From Pseudopithomyces maydicus (Eukaryota; Ascomycota; Dothideomycetes; Pleosporales; Didymosphaeriaceae), in assembly GCA_026873275.1 (NCBI GenBank), contig JANTUC010000002.1:2914001-2978000 (forward strand): 64,000 nucleotides of DNA. The letters are read 5' to 3'. Positions within the stretch are counted from its first letter, which is position 1. Every line of letters begins with the position of its first letter. The notes below the pieces were generated by a model. That model was not told the DNA's origin. It was given only the letters and a program-made list of their open reading frames with translations, and ran no database searches. Below are positions 21,821-34,322 of this stretch, piece by piece. Position numbers and translations under genes: made by a program.

Positions 21821-24067
21821 ATGGCACTCGATCGCTTGAAGCAGGCTGCGAGCCATGTCACTGGAATCGGTCGCCCGCCGCACCCGTTTGACCCGCTTTC
21901 TGAACAGGAGATCGAGAATGCTGTTGCGATTATCCGGAAGGAGCACAGTAGCGTGGCTTTCAATGCTATCACGCTGTGGGAGCCGCCGAAGGCGGTCATG
22001 CTGAAGTGGGTGAAGGATTCAGAGCACACTCCACGCCCACATAGGGTCGCGGATGTGGTCTGCATTGGGAAGGGAAGCAAGGTCTTTGATGGTTTGGTGG
22101 ATCTGACGGACGGCAAGATTATTAGCTGGAGTCAAACAGACGATGTGCAGCCATTGGTACGACCATTGTCTAAACAAGAATCTCGACAAACACTTATCGA
22201 CTTAGATTACTATGGAAGACCTCCAAATTGTGGAAACGATCGTGCGCAAGGACCCCAAGGTCATAGAGCAGTGTGGCATCATCGGAATTCCGCCAGAGGA
22301 TATGCACAAGGTTTATTGTGATCGTAAGTTCATATGAACAGCAATGATGCTTCACTTTTGCTGATTATGAAAAGCCTGGACTATTGGATATGACGAGCGG
22401 TTCGGTTCCAAGATTCGGCTCCAACAAGCTCTGATGTACTACCGTCCACACGTCGATGACAGCCAATACAGCTACCCTCTCGATTTTACGCCAATATACA
22501 ATTCCGATACCCAGGAAATTATCCATATTGACGTCCCTCCCGTTCGAAGACCAGTCAACAAGGCACCTCCCAACAACTACCATGCCGCAGCAATCGAGAA
22601 AGAGGGCGGCTTTCGTACAGACCTGAAACCCATAAATATCACACAGCCTGAGGGTGTCTCGTTTACGATAGATGGAAGAGTTGTCAGTTGGCAGAATTGG
22701 AAATTGCATGTTGGCTTCAATTACCGCGAAGGCCTCGTCCTATCAAACATCACGTTCAATGACAAGGGCACCGAGCGAGACACCTTTTGGCGATTGTCTC
22801 TTGCCGAGATGGTCGTCCCATACGGAAACCCAGAACACCCGCATCAGCGGAAACACGCGTTTGATCTGGGAGAATACGGTGGTGGCTACATGACCAACTC
22901 ACTCAGCCTTGGGTGTGATTGCAAGGGCGCCATCCATTATATGGATGCAGCATTCGTCAACAAAGCAGGTGCGGCGACTACGATCAAGAACGCCATTTGC
23001 ATCCACGAGGAAGATGCAGGCATTCTCTTCAAGCACACCGACTTCCGCGACGACTCCGTCACCGTCACAAGAGCCCGTAAACTCGTGATATCGCACATTT
23101 TCACCGCAGCAAACTACGAGTACTGCGTATACTGGATCCTTCACCAAGATGGCACCATCCAGCTCGAAATCAAGCTCACCGGCATCCTGAACACATTCCC
23201 ATGCAACGAGGGCGAAGACCTCCACGGCTGGGGCACCGAAGTCTACCCCGGCGTCAACGCCCACAACCACCAACACCTCTTCTGCATGCGCATCGACCCC
23301 AACATTGACGGCCCCAACAACACCGTCTTCATGGTCGACGCCACCCGCGGCCCCGGCGACGTCGGCTCCGCCGAAAACAAATACGGCAACGCCTTCTACG
23401 CGCACAAAACCAAGCTCGCGACCCCCGAGCAGTCCAAGACAGACTACAACGGCGCCACCAGCCGCACCTGGGAGATGAGCAACGAGTCCAAGATAAATCC
23501 CTACTCCAAGAAACCCGCCTCCTACAAGCTCGTCTCCCGCGAAGTCCCAGACCTCCTCCCCAAGCCCGGCGGCCTCGTCTGGAAGCGCGCCGGCTTCGCC
23601 CGCCACGCCGTGCACGTCACGCCGTACAGCGACGGGCAGCTGCACCCTGCGGGGCGACACGTCCCGCAGACGTCGGGCGAGATATCGCAGGGACTTCCGT
23701 TGTGGATTTCAGAGAACCCCGACGCGGATATCACAAATACGGATGTGGTGCTCTGGCACACGTTTGGCATCACGCATTTCCCCTCGCCCGAGGATTTCCC
23801 TGTCATGCCGGCGGAACCGATGACGCTGTTGCTGAGGCCCAGAAACTTCTTTACGAGGAATCCGTGCTTGGATGTGCCGCCGAGTTATTGCTCAGTGCCC
23901 AGTGGGATTAGGCAGGGGGTGCGCTGGTGGATAGGTTGTCGAGGATGGCATTTGGGGAGGACAAGAGTGGGACGGTGGAGGGGGTGCGTGTTGTAAGAAA
24001 TGAGGAGATTGGGGAGATTGAGGGGAAGGGGTGTAGATACGCTCGTTTGGTGGCCTGGGATTTTTGA
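21821..24067 (+). CDS. Copper amine oxidase
   Basis: Exons 21821-22156, 22206-22323 and from 22375. As written the frame ends at a stop at 23996 (691 residues). The protein oxidises primary amines to aldehydes, ammonia and hydrogen peroxide, in fungi usually in the peroxisome. Seen: N2/N3 domain segments (PPEDMHKVYCDPW across intron 2), the cofactor motif ANYEYCVYW with Tyr399 as the precursor of topaquinone, the copper ligands in HNHQHLF and GITHFPSPEDFPVMP, and DVPPSYCSVP near the end. After this a run of five G (23915-23919) is followed by an unlike tail; with one more G the frame gives GGALVDRLSRMAFGEDKSG and ends at 24067, which fits coding codon use much better. No SKL-type tail is visible in either reading. 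Confidence 0.93.
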
Positions 24068-24574
24068 TTGTCATGATACCTAGTGGCGTTGGAAGCGTAT
24101 GTGGGTTGATTAGTAGTAGTGTATTCAAGGTTTGAATGAGATTTCTATGTGCAACTTATCAATCTGGAGATTTTATCTGGACCGAGAACATCGACTCAAA
24201 GAAACAATCAAAGAGGATGTTTTAAATCGATGCATGTATCGGAAAGCAGGGGTTGTATGATGTATGTAATTGGGTGACGTCGCGTCCCCCACGCGAGAAA
24301 CCAAAACGCGATTCCGCGGGAGCTATGACGCCGACCTGCCGAGGCCCGCGCCGACTCTTCCTCGTCCTCATCGCGACCATCCCATATCCAAGCTTCACAC
24401 AATGGCTTCTCCATTCTGAAAGCAGTTCTCTTTTTACCTCCTCAAACTTTCTTAAAAATGTCCCCCTAGTAATATGCTATTCCTACCTAACTTTAAAGAC
24501 CTCCCCACCCTCTAAAACCCATCACTCCGCCCATCCAAACCCACCACCAAACCACCCCTCCGACCTCTCAAACC
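24068..24574. other. Intergenic stretch, no gene seen
   Basis: About 500 bases between genes on the same strand; the last 100 bases are CA- and CT-rich, as in fungal promoters. Confidence 0.5.
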
Positions 24575-25660
24575 ATGCCTCGCGCCCTTCCGCCTCTCGA
24601 AAATCCCACCCGACCCCCCAACGTCTCCCCCCAAGTCGTCGAGTCCGTCGCGGGATTCAGCGCAGGCGTCGTATCCTGCCTCACGGTGCACCCTCTGGAC
24701 CTTCTCAAGAACCGCCTACAACTGAACACCGCAGCGCGATCGCGGCGAGGCGACAGCTTCCGCATCATAAGCGATGTGGTGAAGAACGAGGGTGGGCTGA
24801 GAGCGCTGTATCGGGGGTTGTGGCCGAACATGCTGGGGAACAGTTTGGGGTGGGGGTTATATTTTTTATTCTATGGGGAAGTGAAGGGGTTTCTGGCGAG
24901 GGGGAAAGAGGGCGGGAGACTGGGCGGGGGTGAATTCTTTGGGGCTGCGGTTGTGGCGGGTAGGTTTTTCTGGCCTTGGGGTCTTCGCCGGGCGTGGGAT
25001 AATGTGCTGACAGCCATGCAGGGCTATTGACGGGTGCCTGCACGAATCCCATCTGGGTCGTCAAAACGCGCATGCTTGAGCGCGGGGCCAATCACCCTTC
25101 CGCGTATCGCTCCATGACTCAAGGTCTTGTTCACGTCTACCAAACGCGCGGGCTTAAGGGCCTCTGGGCCGGCTTCTTACCATCCACGCTTGGAGTGGCT
25201 CACGGCGCCGTGCAATTCGCTATATACGAGAAGATGAAGGCGCGGCGTAGCGAGGCCCTCGGTGGTCAGCCGTTGAGCAACTGGGACTACATATACATGA
25301 GCGGCAGTAGCAAGCTCCTAGCAGGCGCCATCACGTACCCCTACCAACCAATCCGGGCGAGGATGCAGAGGTATGATGCCGCCCAGGAGTATAAAGGACT
25401 GGTGGACGTAATAAGGAAGACGTGGAGGAACGAAGGGTTCTTGGCATTTTACAAAGGGTGAGTGTTGCACCGTTACTGCTTCAGAGTGGAACGCTGTCGC
25501 ATTTAGGGGTTTATCGCTAACGGCGTGCAGTGTCATTCCGAACACGCTGCGGGTTATACCTACGACGGTTGTGACGTTTCTGGTGTACGAGAATACCAAA
25601 TTCTTCCTGCCGAGGATATTCAATGATGACGTTGAAATAATGGCACATGAGGAGGATTGA
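24575..25660 (+). CDS. FLX1: Mitochondrial FAD/folate carrier family protein (FLX1-like)
   Basis: Three exons, 24575-24959, 25022-25457 and 25531-25660; 316 residues. It is a mitochondrial carrier with three repeats. The signatures are VHPLDLLKNRLQ, NPIWVVKTRM and YPYQPIRARMQ; the 'PIWVVKTR' form in repeat two and 'PYQxIRAR' in repeat three are typical of the nucleotide, folate and FAD branch. The glycine-rich matrix motifs (LYRGLWPNMLG, LWAGFLPSTLG) are also present. The closest characterised relative would be yeast Flx1, which moves FAD across the inner mitochondrial membrane. Intron 1 uses GTAGGT and intron 2 GTGAGT. The short C-terminus is acidic. Confidence 0.88.
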
Positions 25661-26022
25661 GCAGCTGCGCGTGAAGGTTATCAGTGAAGATGGATGGCGA
25701 TGCGCCTGAAGAAATGACCAGTGAATGCAAGAGGGTACACGGCTGATGTGATTGCGGTGGTGGTTGACGCCTCGGCTGTCAAATGTAAAAAGTAAGTCCA
25801 ATTTACCGAATACCAACGTCACGAAACTGATGGATCGTCTAAGCTTCTTGGTGTGATTCAACCACAGGCGTTGAATGGCCTTCTCTGGTTGATTCGAGGA
25901 GGCGGCACAGGTTTACGAAGTCCTGTCTCTCCAAGTACAGCAGTATAAGACACTCGCCTCTTTGGAACAGACATCTACTTACCCCTCAATCGCGGCTCAC
26001 GCCACGCTTTTCGAGCACCCAA
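25661..26022. other. Intergenic stretch, no gene seen
   Basis: About 360 bases between genes on the same strand, without coding signal. Confidence 0.5.
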
Positions 26023-28163
26023 ATGCACATAGTCAAGATACGTCCATCCGGCAAGAACAGCTGGGCGCGAAGACTAAGCTGGCTCATCTGTGGGAAGCCG
26101 GATAGAGAAGAGACGCCCGCACCTGCGCCTTCAACATCACTGCCACGCGGCAGTGCGACTGCATCGAAACCCTCGGATAACACAAGACTTGCGTTGGCCT
26201 TTGTCAGTACCCTTGACATCACTCGGCTGAGCGATCTTCTTGTCTGGTTATTGTACTTTGAGGTCGTAGAGTTTCCAGAAACACCTACATCATGGTATCA
26301 ATACATCGATCCCGCTGACATGCGTGGTTGGATAGCGCTAGGCACTTTTCTGGTTAAGCATCCCGAACACGGTTCACAACTTTACGCCCTGGATAGCATT
26401 TGCGACCGGCTGGTATTGAAGCGCCCGATTATTTATCACTACATCAAGAAATTGAGTAGTCCAGATCAGATGGCTAGAACACAGATAGCCCATACCTTTT
26501 ATAATAGCGATTCCAGAGACAGAAGTCGGCTCGAGATTTTGGAGCTCGTGCAGGGCGTTTTGCACGACCTCTTCTACATTGCGGAACATATCACACCCAC
26601 AGCGGGGTCGATCTTTGAGAAATGGCGGAATGAGGTCATCACCCGTGTGCGTGGTTACCTGTCCCAGGTTATCGCTCCCCGCATCGCACATGTGCGACTA
26701 GGCAAACCGTTGTTTACCGGCTCGACCAACGAGCATCTTCCTAAAGAGGTCAAGCAAGCGCTTCGTCTGACATACCTGTATGAAACAATGCTCCTGGAAC
26801 GACCCGTGCCGCTAGCTCGATATGGCATCTTTCCAGACGATGCAAGTCCAACCGCACCAGGAACAGCCAATGGCAACATCTCATTTGATGATGTTGGGAG
26901 TGTGAGAGATCAATGCCATCTTGAGCGGTCGTACAGCCCCACAAATTTACGTTCACAAAACCGCGCTTGGCGAGCCGACGTAGTGTATCTCCGAAAAAAG
27001 AATGGATCGCTGGTTGAGACGGACGAAAAGCTAGCACAGGAAATTGCCACTTATGGCCGACATCTTCCGAACTTGTACACGCGACCTGCTTGGGGTCCCC
27101 ACGAAACATCCACACTCACTCCCACGTCAGATGCTTGCGTGCCTAGGCGACTTCGTTCCCCCTCCGATAACGCTGCTCGAACGTCATTACCTATGGTCTC
27201 GCATCAATCACAGTCTCCTCCTGCTCCAGCAACAGCGAATGGCGATGCTGAGTATCCGGGCTCCCAGCGCCCCCTAGGAAATAGCGGGAACGGGAGTTAT
27301 GAGGATCTATTCAAGGGCCTGGACCACCACCCCGTGCTAAGTCGGCCACTCCTGCACCCTGGCACTGGCCAACCATTATCCCGCACTACAAGCAAATCAT
27401 TCGAAGGAAACTGTCCAACATTCCGGCCGCCACGTCCCCGGACCCCACAACGGCCTCCCTCTCCACGATGCGTAACGATATCCTCCTTCCCGCCGTCCCT
27501 CCCGCCCTCCATCCCCCCTCCCCTCGCAGCCCCCTCAAATACTCCTACTCCACCTCCTCAACGACCATCCCCTCCAACGATGCAAACACCCCCCGCTACA
27601 ACCCCAGCCGCTCCTCCTCCACAAAATCAAACATGACAACCGCCACCTCCACCACCACCGGTACCGCCTCCCGCTCCAGCTCCACCGCCAGCCGCCTCTC
27701 CAAACGTGCAGCCTCCACCCGCCCAACCCAGTGCTCCATGCCCGTCCAGCCCGGCCGCCACAACTCCCTCGCCGAGCTGCAGGCCCGCCAGGTCAACATC
27801 GTGCACGTCCAGCAGCCCATCAGCCCGTATGCAGAGGTGTCGAATCCACTGGATAAGGCGCGGTATGCAATGTCGGGCATGGTGAGGAAGAAGAGTAGTG
27901 GGGTCGAGTTGAGGGATGGCGGCGAGCAGAGGTTGGGGAAGAAGTCGAGTTTTGCGAGGTTGGGCGAGGTGTTTGGGGGAGGGGCGAGGGGCGAGGGAAG
28001 TTCGGGGGGAACGGCGGGTATCAAGGGAGAGCAGGGGGTGTGGGGGAGATGGACATTTCGAGGAATTTTTAAGGGGAAGAGGGGGTCGAATGAGAGGGGG
28101 GCTGGATTGGGTTGGATTGGGTTGGGCTGGGTTGGATGGAATGAGCGATCGGTGGGAAGGTGA
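26023..28163 (+). CDS. Unrecognised protein with disordered basic C-terminal half
   Basis: Not recognised. The first 270 residues or so look globular and mostly helical (LALAFVSTLDITRLSDLLVW, WRNEVITRVRGYLSQV, LYETMLLERPVPLARYG). The rest is low in complexity, rich in P, S and T, then basic, with NSLAELQARQVNIVHVQQPI and MSGMVRKKSSGVELRDG near the end. The reading moves from one frame to another near 27330-27390. Two readings fit: an intron 27334-27392 (weak GTGCTA donor, ACAAG acceptor; 693 residues), or one C missing from the run at 27330-27333 (713 residues), which would give PAPWHWPTIIPHYKQII at the join. I prefer the second because the gained segment looks like protein and the same fault recurs in other genes here. 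Strong C- or G-ending codon preference supports the second frame as far as 28163. Confidence 0.72.
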
Positions 28164-28726
28164 AGATGGTGGATTGATGTAGGAGTATCGATACCCTTGT
28201 TAAATAGATTAACGCATGCAAAAAAAATTATTATAATCATAGTTTGATAAATCTCTGTTTCCGGGGCTTGTCGGAAAACGCTGTGATGAATGCACCTTCC
28301 CAAATGATTGCTCGGGGAAAGAGCTCTTTCCCCGACTGAACGTGGAGTCATCCGCTCCAGGGCTCCTGCCCGCTCCGCTCTCTCGATTCCACACTCCTCC
28401 ACGACGGTTTTACCACACAACGCAAATTGTCAACTCGTTTGTTCAAGAAATCGGATCGTGCCTTGCTTGCTAACTGCACACGTGGCTATCACTCTCAGGA
28501 TCCTCGTGCCTATTTAAAACCTGCCGGTGCGATAGCTCTTGCCTTCAGTGAACGCCCACAGCTTTACACTTTCTGTTCCAATTCTGATACAGTATCAATC
28601 CTGGAAATCACCGAATTCCTTCAGAATGTGAGTGAACATGCTGTTATACGGCTGGAGACTGGGCAAGGCAATAGCATACTGATATTCACATAGCCCATAG
28701 AGCAGTAACCTAGCCGTCTCATCGCC
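28164..28726. other. Promoter region of the E2/U-box gene
   Basis: About 560 bases with no gene. A frame open from 28427 to 28693 has no protein-like features. Confidence 0.5.
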
Positions 28727-31700
28727 ATGGCGCGGTATCCGGTCACGATAGTTCTCCCCAACGGGGAGTTGGCAACACGTCTACTTGTTGTACTCTCTCA
28801 AGATATGCTCTGCTCGGATTTACTGGACAAAATCAAGAGTCGGTATCCCACTGAATCACCAATTACTCTTCGCTGGAATTCTGCCGACGGTCCAATCTTA
28901 CACGCCGATGACTCGCTTGGCGATACGTTGGTTGAAGCTTCAGATGTTGTATTCGCTGTTCTGAGCGTGTCACAAGCACCGATCTCTACACTGCAATCCG
29001 CGTCCCAATCAATCAACCCCCATATGCCGCAACCCAGATTTTCCTCGCTAAAAGTTCGTGTCATCACGCCAGAGCTTGCTCGATCTCATCCCAATATCAA
29101 AGATATCCCCTTGATAGCTGGCAAAGTCACCACAGCCACCACACTCAAGCAGCTTCGTGGTCATGTTGAGCAGCACTTGGGAATGACGGGCATGACACAG
29201 ATGGTACCCAACGATGGCCACAAGATATTCTGTAATTGCAATTTTGCTCGACAGGTAGATTCTCATACAATTCTCCAGGATTATCGAATGACAGCTCTCG
29301 GTACCGTTGTGATAGTGCACGATCACAACCAAGTCACCACCATTCCAATCGATGAACCAAAATTAGAGTCGATTAAGCGTGCTGTTAAACAGAAATTCCC
29401 AAACGAAGTGGCGCAGAATATTCAATTTATCATTGGTGGTGTCAAGGAGCAATTCTCAGGCCCGGATTTCCGCTATTTGAAGCTTCCGGTCGTGGCTCTG
29501 TGCAGTTCCATACGCCACAAAGCCCTTCATGACAATGATATCGATCGCGAAGCCAACAAAACTGCAGTCTCGTTGTCTCGCATGACTGTAGTCGATATGC
29601 ATACATCAGAAATGCCCATCCATATTACGGCTCATAATCAAGACACAAGCCTGCAAGCCGCTCATCTAAATGACATCACGGTGGATGGGGTACTGAATAT
29701 CTATGCAGTCAAACGATTTGCCCCTTCTGACTCCACAGACGTTGTAGGGCATAGTGAGGGGAAAAACGAAACCTTTGGGCAAAATCCCGCATGGGAGCAT
29801 CCCCTTGGCCAATCCGACCGAGGTCTCGCAAACTTTCTTTCCTCGTTGCGAGTGTTCACCAATCGAATACATCCAAAGGAAATGGGAGAACTAGAACAGG
29901 ACTCTGTTCTCCACATGATCATGCTTCTCACACAATTCCCGCCCACTGTCCGTGCTGTGAAGATTCTGATGCGGGGTGAGACACCCCTTTTCTCCGAACG
30001 TGCTTCAATAGTGCAGTGTTTTTACGAAGTTCTCAAAGACGTGGTACCATCTCGGGTGATCAAGAAAGACCCCACTCGACTACTGGAAGGCTCTCGGCTC
30101 CTGTTTGGATTAATACTGGAAAAGGCGAAGCACCTCAAAGTGATAATGTGTAAAGATGAAGAACGCGATTCGCCTTACGCTACTTCTTTTACAGTTCACG
30201 AACTCCGAAACTTGATGACTATGGAGCCAGTGGTTGATCCTATCCAGACCTCTTCTGGCCTAGTTGACCATGGATTCATGGATGCTTTCAGAGCAGATGG
30301 ATCGTTGCTCTGGACGAATGGAAACAGTATCGGAGAAATCTTGACATCTGAGAAACCTCTTATTCGAGCGTGCTTATTGTCAGGCGGGGTCAACTCTCAG
30401 ACAATAAGCTTCAGTATTGATGCTATCGCCACCAATAACCCTTATGCAGACGGAGGAGATATCAAGAAGGTCATTAATTCAGCTGAGCTTTCTGATCTCC
30501 AATATCTTTCAACTCTTTCCGGTCGGAATGGACTTGTTGTCATTCAGCCATCAGCACTCCCTTCCACAGATCCTCCAGTTCTGACCCTGGACCGAAAAGG
30601 ACTCTTGGCAGTTTACGTAGGGCGTCAAGCATGCGGGCAGGCTGGGCGCGACATCAACATGTTTCGTCCTACGAATGACGTGGTAGAGGAGTCTGTTGAT
30701 GTGTCGATCATCACTCAACTTCTCGTGCCCATTCTTGCGCAGTACGCGGCGGATGGCACCGGCATTTTTGAATCCTTTGGCGACCAGAGCCGACAAATCA
30801 AGGAGCCGGACGAGATCATCATGATTTGTGCCGATGCCAGCGCTAGCATGCACAAACGATGTGGCTTTGTGGACATTGAAGAAAACGAAGACGCTGAGAA
30901 CTCACTACGCATCATGAATACCGAATCAGACAAACAATCCAACGCAGAGAATTCGCTCTTCGATCGATCAGCACTAGATGAGCTAAAAGAATATTTGGCA
31001 CAGCATGAGTCCTTCCAGGATATGCTAGCAATCACTCAAAACGGCAATGGGGATTTCTATCGGGCGGAAAATGCCGGTCAAATTATCGAGTTATTACGTT
31101 TACTGCTCTACCAAGAGATCCAGGCAAAAACAAAGCAACTAGAAACGCTTCCGAGAACTTATCACAATCGAAAAATCATACAGAACACCGATAGAGACCT
31201 GGCTATACTACAGAATAGAAGGATCAGTTTGACCCGATACAAAGACGCCTTGGTGGCTTTCTTGCTCTTTCGCGCGGAGAACACCACACTGGATCAAGTC
31301 CTGACTTGGTCAGGCGAGGGAGACGCTGTGCCAAAAATTCCTAAGAAGTCTTCATCCACAATTTCAATCAAAGATTTGAAATTCGCTATACCTGCTGATT
31401 ACATCTGTCCAATCTCGTCTGATCTGATGGAAAACCCAGTTTCGACCATCGATGAATTCACGTATGAGAGAAGAAATATCGAGCGATGGTTGCAGTCTCA
31501 TGAAACCTCTCCATGCACAAATCTTATTCTCGAAGATATGGAACTAACACCCAATCATCGACTGAAGCAGTCTATTGATTCGTGGAGGGATGGTACAGAT
31601 ATGCATTCAGGAAATCTGTGGCCTTCTGGGGACGTTATCAAGGTTCTATTCCAATCACCTCTGGATGATTTCTTTTGCCAGGTACCTTCGAATATCACAC

Positions 31701-33556
31701 TAAAAAACATGTATCATCAAGCATTCCGGGCAACCAAAGGTCGGTATAAATCATTTTCGCTTCGGCATCGTAATACTATTCTGTTTCCATCAGCGGAATT
31801 AGCTAGGAATCATCTTCCCCAAACAAGCACTATCACTGTCACTCCAATAGATCAGGGTCATATCAGTGCTTTGTCTAATAGCGGACACGAAGACCTATAT
31901 TTAATCAAGGTATACAAAGGAACCTACAACAAAACGGATTTCTCTTATTGGGAATCCAAAAGAAACTCGAAAACTTTAGCTTCTATATTCTTTCGGTATT
32001 ATCGTCATTATACCAATGTGCATCGTCTGCTCAGCGTTCCGACGATAACTAGAATATGGACGAACATGCGGCACAGAGGAGATCGAATTTATGGCGGAAA
32101 TGGTCACAATCATTGGGAGTCCCTTCCCAATTTGCTGAACTCCATAACAGTAAAGGGTCAGCTTATTGATGAACCAATCTATGAGCAGGAATCTAACCAA
32201 CACTCGGCTTCCCAGGGAAACCACGGTCGAAATGCAAATGAACCATTAGTTCTCAAAGTGTTGCTTTTTACTTACAAGGCACGATCATATCAAGCTCCTC
32301 TATCTCGCCTGGATGTTCTTAAACAAATGGTTGGTGCTTTCGTCAACAGAATTTTGGCCTATGGTTATCAAACGCATATAGGCCTTGTCACTTTCCGGTC
32401 CGAACCTTCTCTCACTCAAGGGATTACCCACGCCATAGAGAACTTTCGTCATGAGCTAAACAACTGTACGGCATCTGGCGACACTGCGCTGTGGGATGCT
32501 TTGTCGCTAGCCCGCGATACTCTGATTCACTATGGAGCGAAGTATCCCAAGGCAAAGCTGAGAATCATCTGTTTGTCTGACGGTGATGACACGAAGTCAA
32601 AACAGGCTGTACACGATGTGGCCGCCGCGCTTGTCCACGATCGCATTATAGTAGATTCGTTTTGCCTAGGGGCGGATGAGATGAAATCATTGTATGGAAT
32701 CTCGCACATCACGGGCGGCTATAAATTCCAGCCTGATCAGCTCGAACACGCAATGGCCATCTGTGAGCTAGAGCCCGTTCTCTCTGTCCTGGAACGTCCA
32801 GACATTACCTTGCCCAAGATCCCGCCGCACTATGACCCTTTCAGTCGCCTACGTAGCGCAATCAGTCAAGCCAAAATAGACGTAGTGGATCGAGATGTCT
32901 TTCCGCTTCGTAAAGAGCATCCACTATTGTCTAAAAGTTACATTGAGCTCGGTAGTTTTCGGCATACGGGTACAGCCAGTAGATTCGACATTGCAAGCCG
33001 AAACGACACGAACATGCGACTATCCCGCATTCATAACGAAATCCGCAATTCGGCGGCAAAAGGGCACCCTCACTATGATATCTATGTGTGTGAGTCGAAT
33101 ATGGCAATGTGGAAAATCGTTATGCAAGGCCCATTTGACAGTGCCTATGCGAGCGGAACGTTCCTACTTTACCTTGAGATGGGCGACGACTACCCTACGT
33201 TTCCGCCCAAAGGTCGCTTCATCACCCCTGTCTATCATCCTAACATTAATCGCCATGGCCGTATCTGTCATTCAATATTCGACCGAAATTGGACCGTCGA
33301 TACCACTAACAAGGATATCATTGATACTATCTATTCTCTCCTCCTGGTTCCGGAGTTTTCGGACCCCATTAATACAGTGGTCACCTTGAAATTTCACTGG
33401 GATGAAGTTCAGTAAGTGTATTCTAGAGCATCCTTGAGGCTTTGAATGTGCGTTCGTTTCTAACATTATGCCAGGTTCAAGGAAGAGGCCGAGCGTCACA
33501 TCCAGAAGCACGCGGTCAAGAACCGTGCTGAATGGAAGCAAGATATAGTTGGATGA
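28727..33556 (+). CDS. Ubiquitin-like/vWA/U-box/E2 fusion protein
   Basis: Two exons, 28727-33411 and 33475-33556 (GTAAGT donor); 1588 residues. Order of parts: an N-terminal beta-grasp, ubiquitin-like region (residues 1-80, starting MARYPVTIVLPNGE) and a second one at about 105-210; a strand ending in a vWA-type metal motif, DASAS at 703-707; a U-box at 891-955 (DYICPISSDLMENPV, FTYERRNIERWL); a further ubiquitin-like segment; a vWA domain at about 1176-1340 (THIGLVTF, SGDTALWDAL, IICLSDGDD); and a full E2 ubiquitin-conjugating domain at 1432-1588 with YPTFPP, YHPNINRHGRICHSIF and catalytic-type Cys1514. A U-box normally recruits a separate E2 and moves ubiquitin to a target; here both are in one chain, so the protein could act as its own E2-E3 pair. 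Substrate and trigger are unknown. No frame fault was found over 4.8 kb. Confidence 0.92.
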
Positions 33557-33706
33557 TGGGACTGCGATTGAAGAACTGAAATTGGAAACATTAGGGCAGT
33601 TCAAAAAAAGATTTGGGTTCAGTCATATCTGATGGGTTCCATGCAATTTCGTTCATGTATTATCCGCAATTCTCTATAGCTAGATCATAATCCACTTGCC
33701 CACCCA

Positions 33707-34322
33707 TCACCCAACCATTCCCCTCGCAATCCTCGCGCCCACCGCCCCCACCACAGTCCCCACCACCGTCAGCACCGTGAACCTCTCCATCAACCCCCCA
33801 CCCCACTTCCCCGCCCTCGCCATCACTCCCGGTGCCTCCTCGAATATCCTCTCCTCCAACTCCTCTACCTCCCATCGCTTAAACCCCTCGTTGGCCTTCA
33901 GCACGCTCACCGCCTTGAATTGCTTCCGCGCCCCGTCGTACACGAACCACATATTTGCCCCATCGAGCTTGGCGACCCTTCCGTAGTTCGTCACGCCTTA
34001 TTGTTCCTCGGCAGAGAGGTGGTAGAGCGTCCCTGTGTTGGAGAGGTAATATATTTCGCCGGAGGACCAGAGGCGTAGGATGGAGGCGCCGACGGGGGAA
34101 GAGAGGTCGATGCGGGAGGTGGGGAGGAGGTTTGTTAGGGGGTATCGGGTGGGGAGGGGTAGATCTGTGGGGTTGGTGATGATTAGGTAGGTAGGTGGGT
34201 GGGTGAGAAGAAGGGAGAGAACCGGTAACGGGAACGGGGAGGGAAATGGGGGAGGGAGGCGCTTACTTATCGGAGAGAAGTCTTTTGAAGAAGGAGTTTA
34301 GGGAGTCGAGGGAGGGGGGCAT
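33707..34322 (-). pseudogene. Small unrecognised gene with a stop and unsettled splicing
   Basis: On the minus strand one frame reads through about 34170-33707 with good protein character: YPLTNLLPTSRIDLSS, LRLWSSGEIYYLSNTG, then VTNYGRVAKLDGANMW and a hydrophobic C-terminal helix (FTVLTVVGTVVGAVGARIA). It is broken by TAA at about 33998-34000, between LSAEEQ and GVTNYG. A likely first exon starts at 34322 (MPPSLDSLNSFFKRLLSD, GTAAGC donor, CACAG acceptor), but its phase does not match the second exon. The stop could be a C-to-T change of CAA. Either the gene is dead or base errors hide a live one. The family is not recognised; the final helix suggests membrane attachment. Confidence 0.45.

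Noticed and set aside
22899..23660. 253-codon antisense frame
   Set aside because: Lies fully inside the copper amine oxidase exon; its valine- and glycine-rich content mirrors the codon use of the true gene.
27334..27392. Intron in the unrecognised 700-residue gene
   Set aside because: Phases fit, but the GTGCTA donor is weak and the skipped sequence reads like protein if one C is added; a homopolymer error is preferred.
27596..28420. 274-codon minus-strand frame
   Set aside because: Shadow of the plus-strand gene ending at 28163, whose C- or G-ending codons give the proline-rich antisense product.
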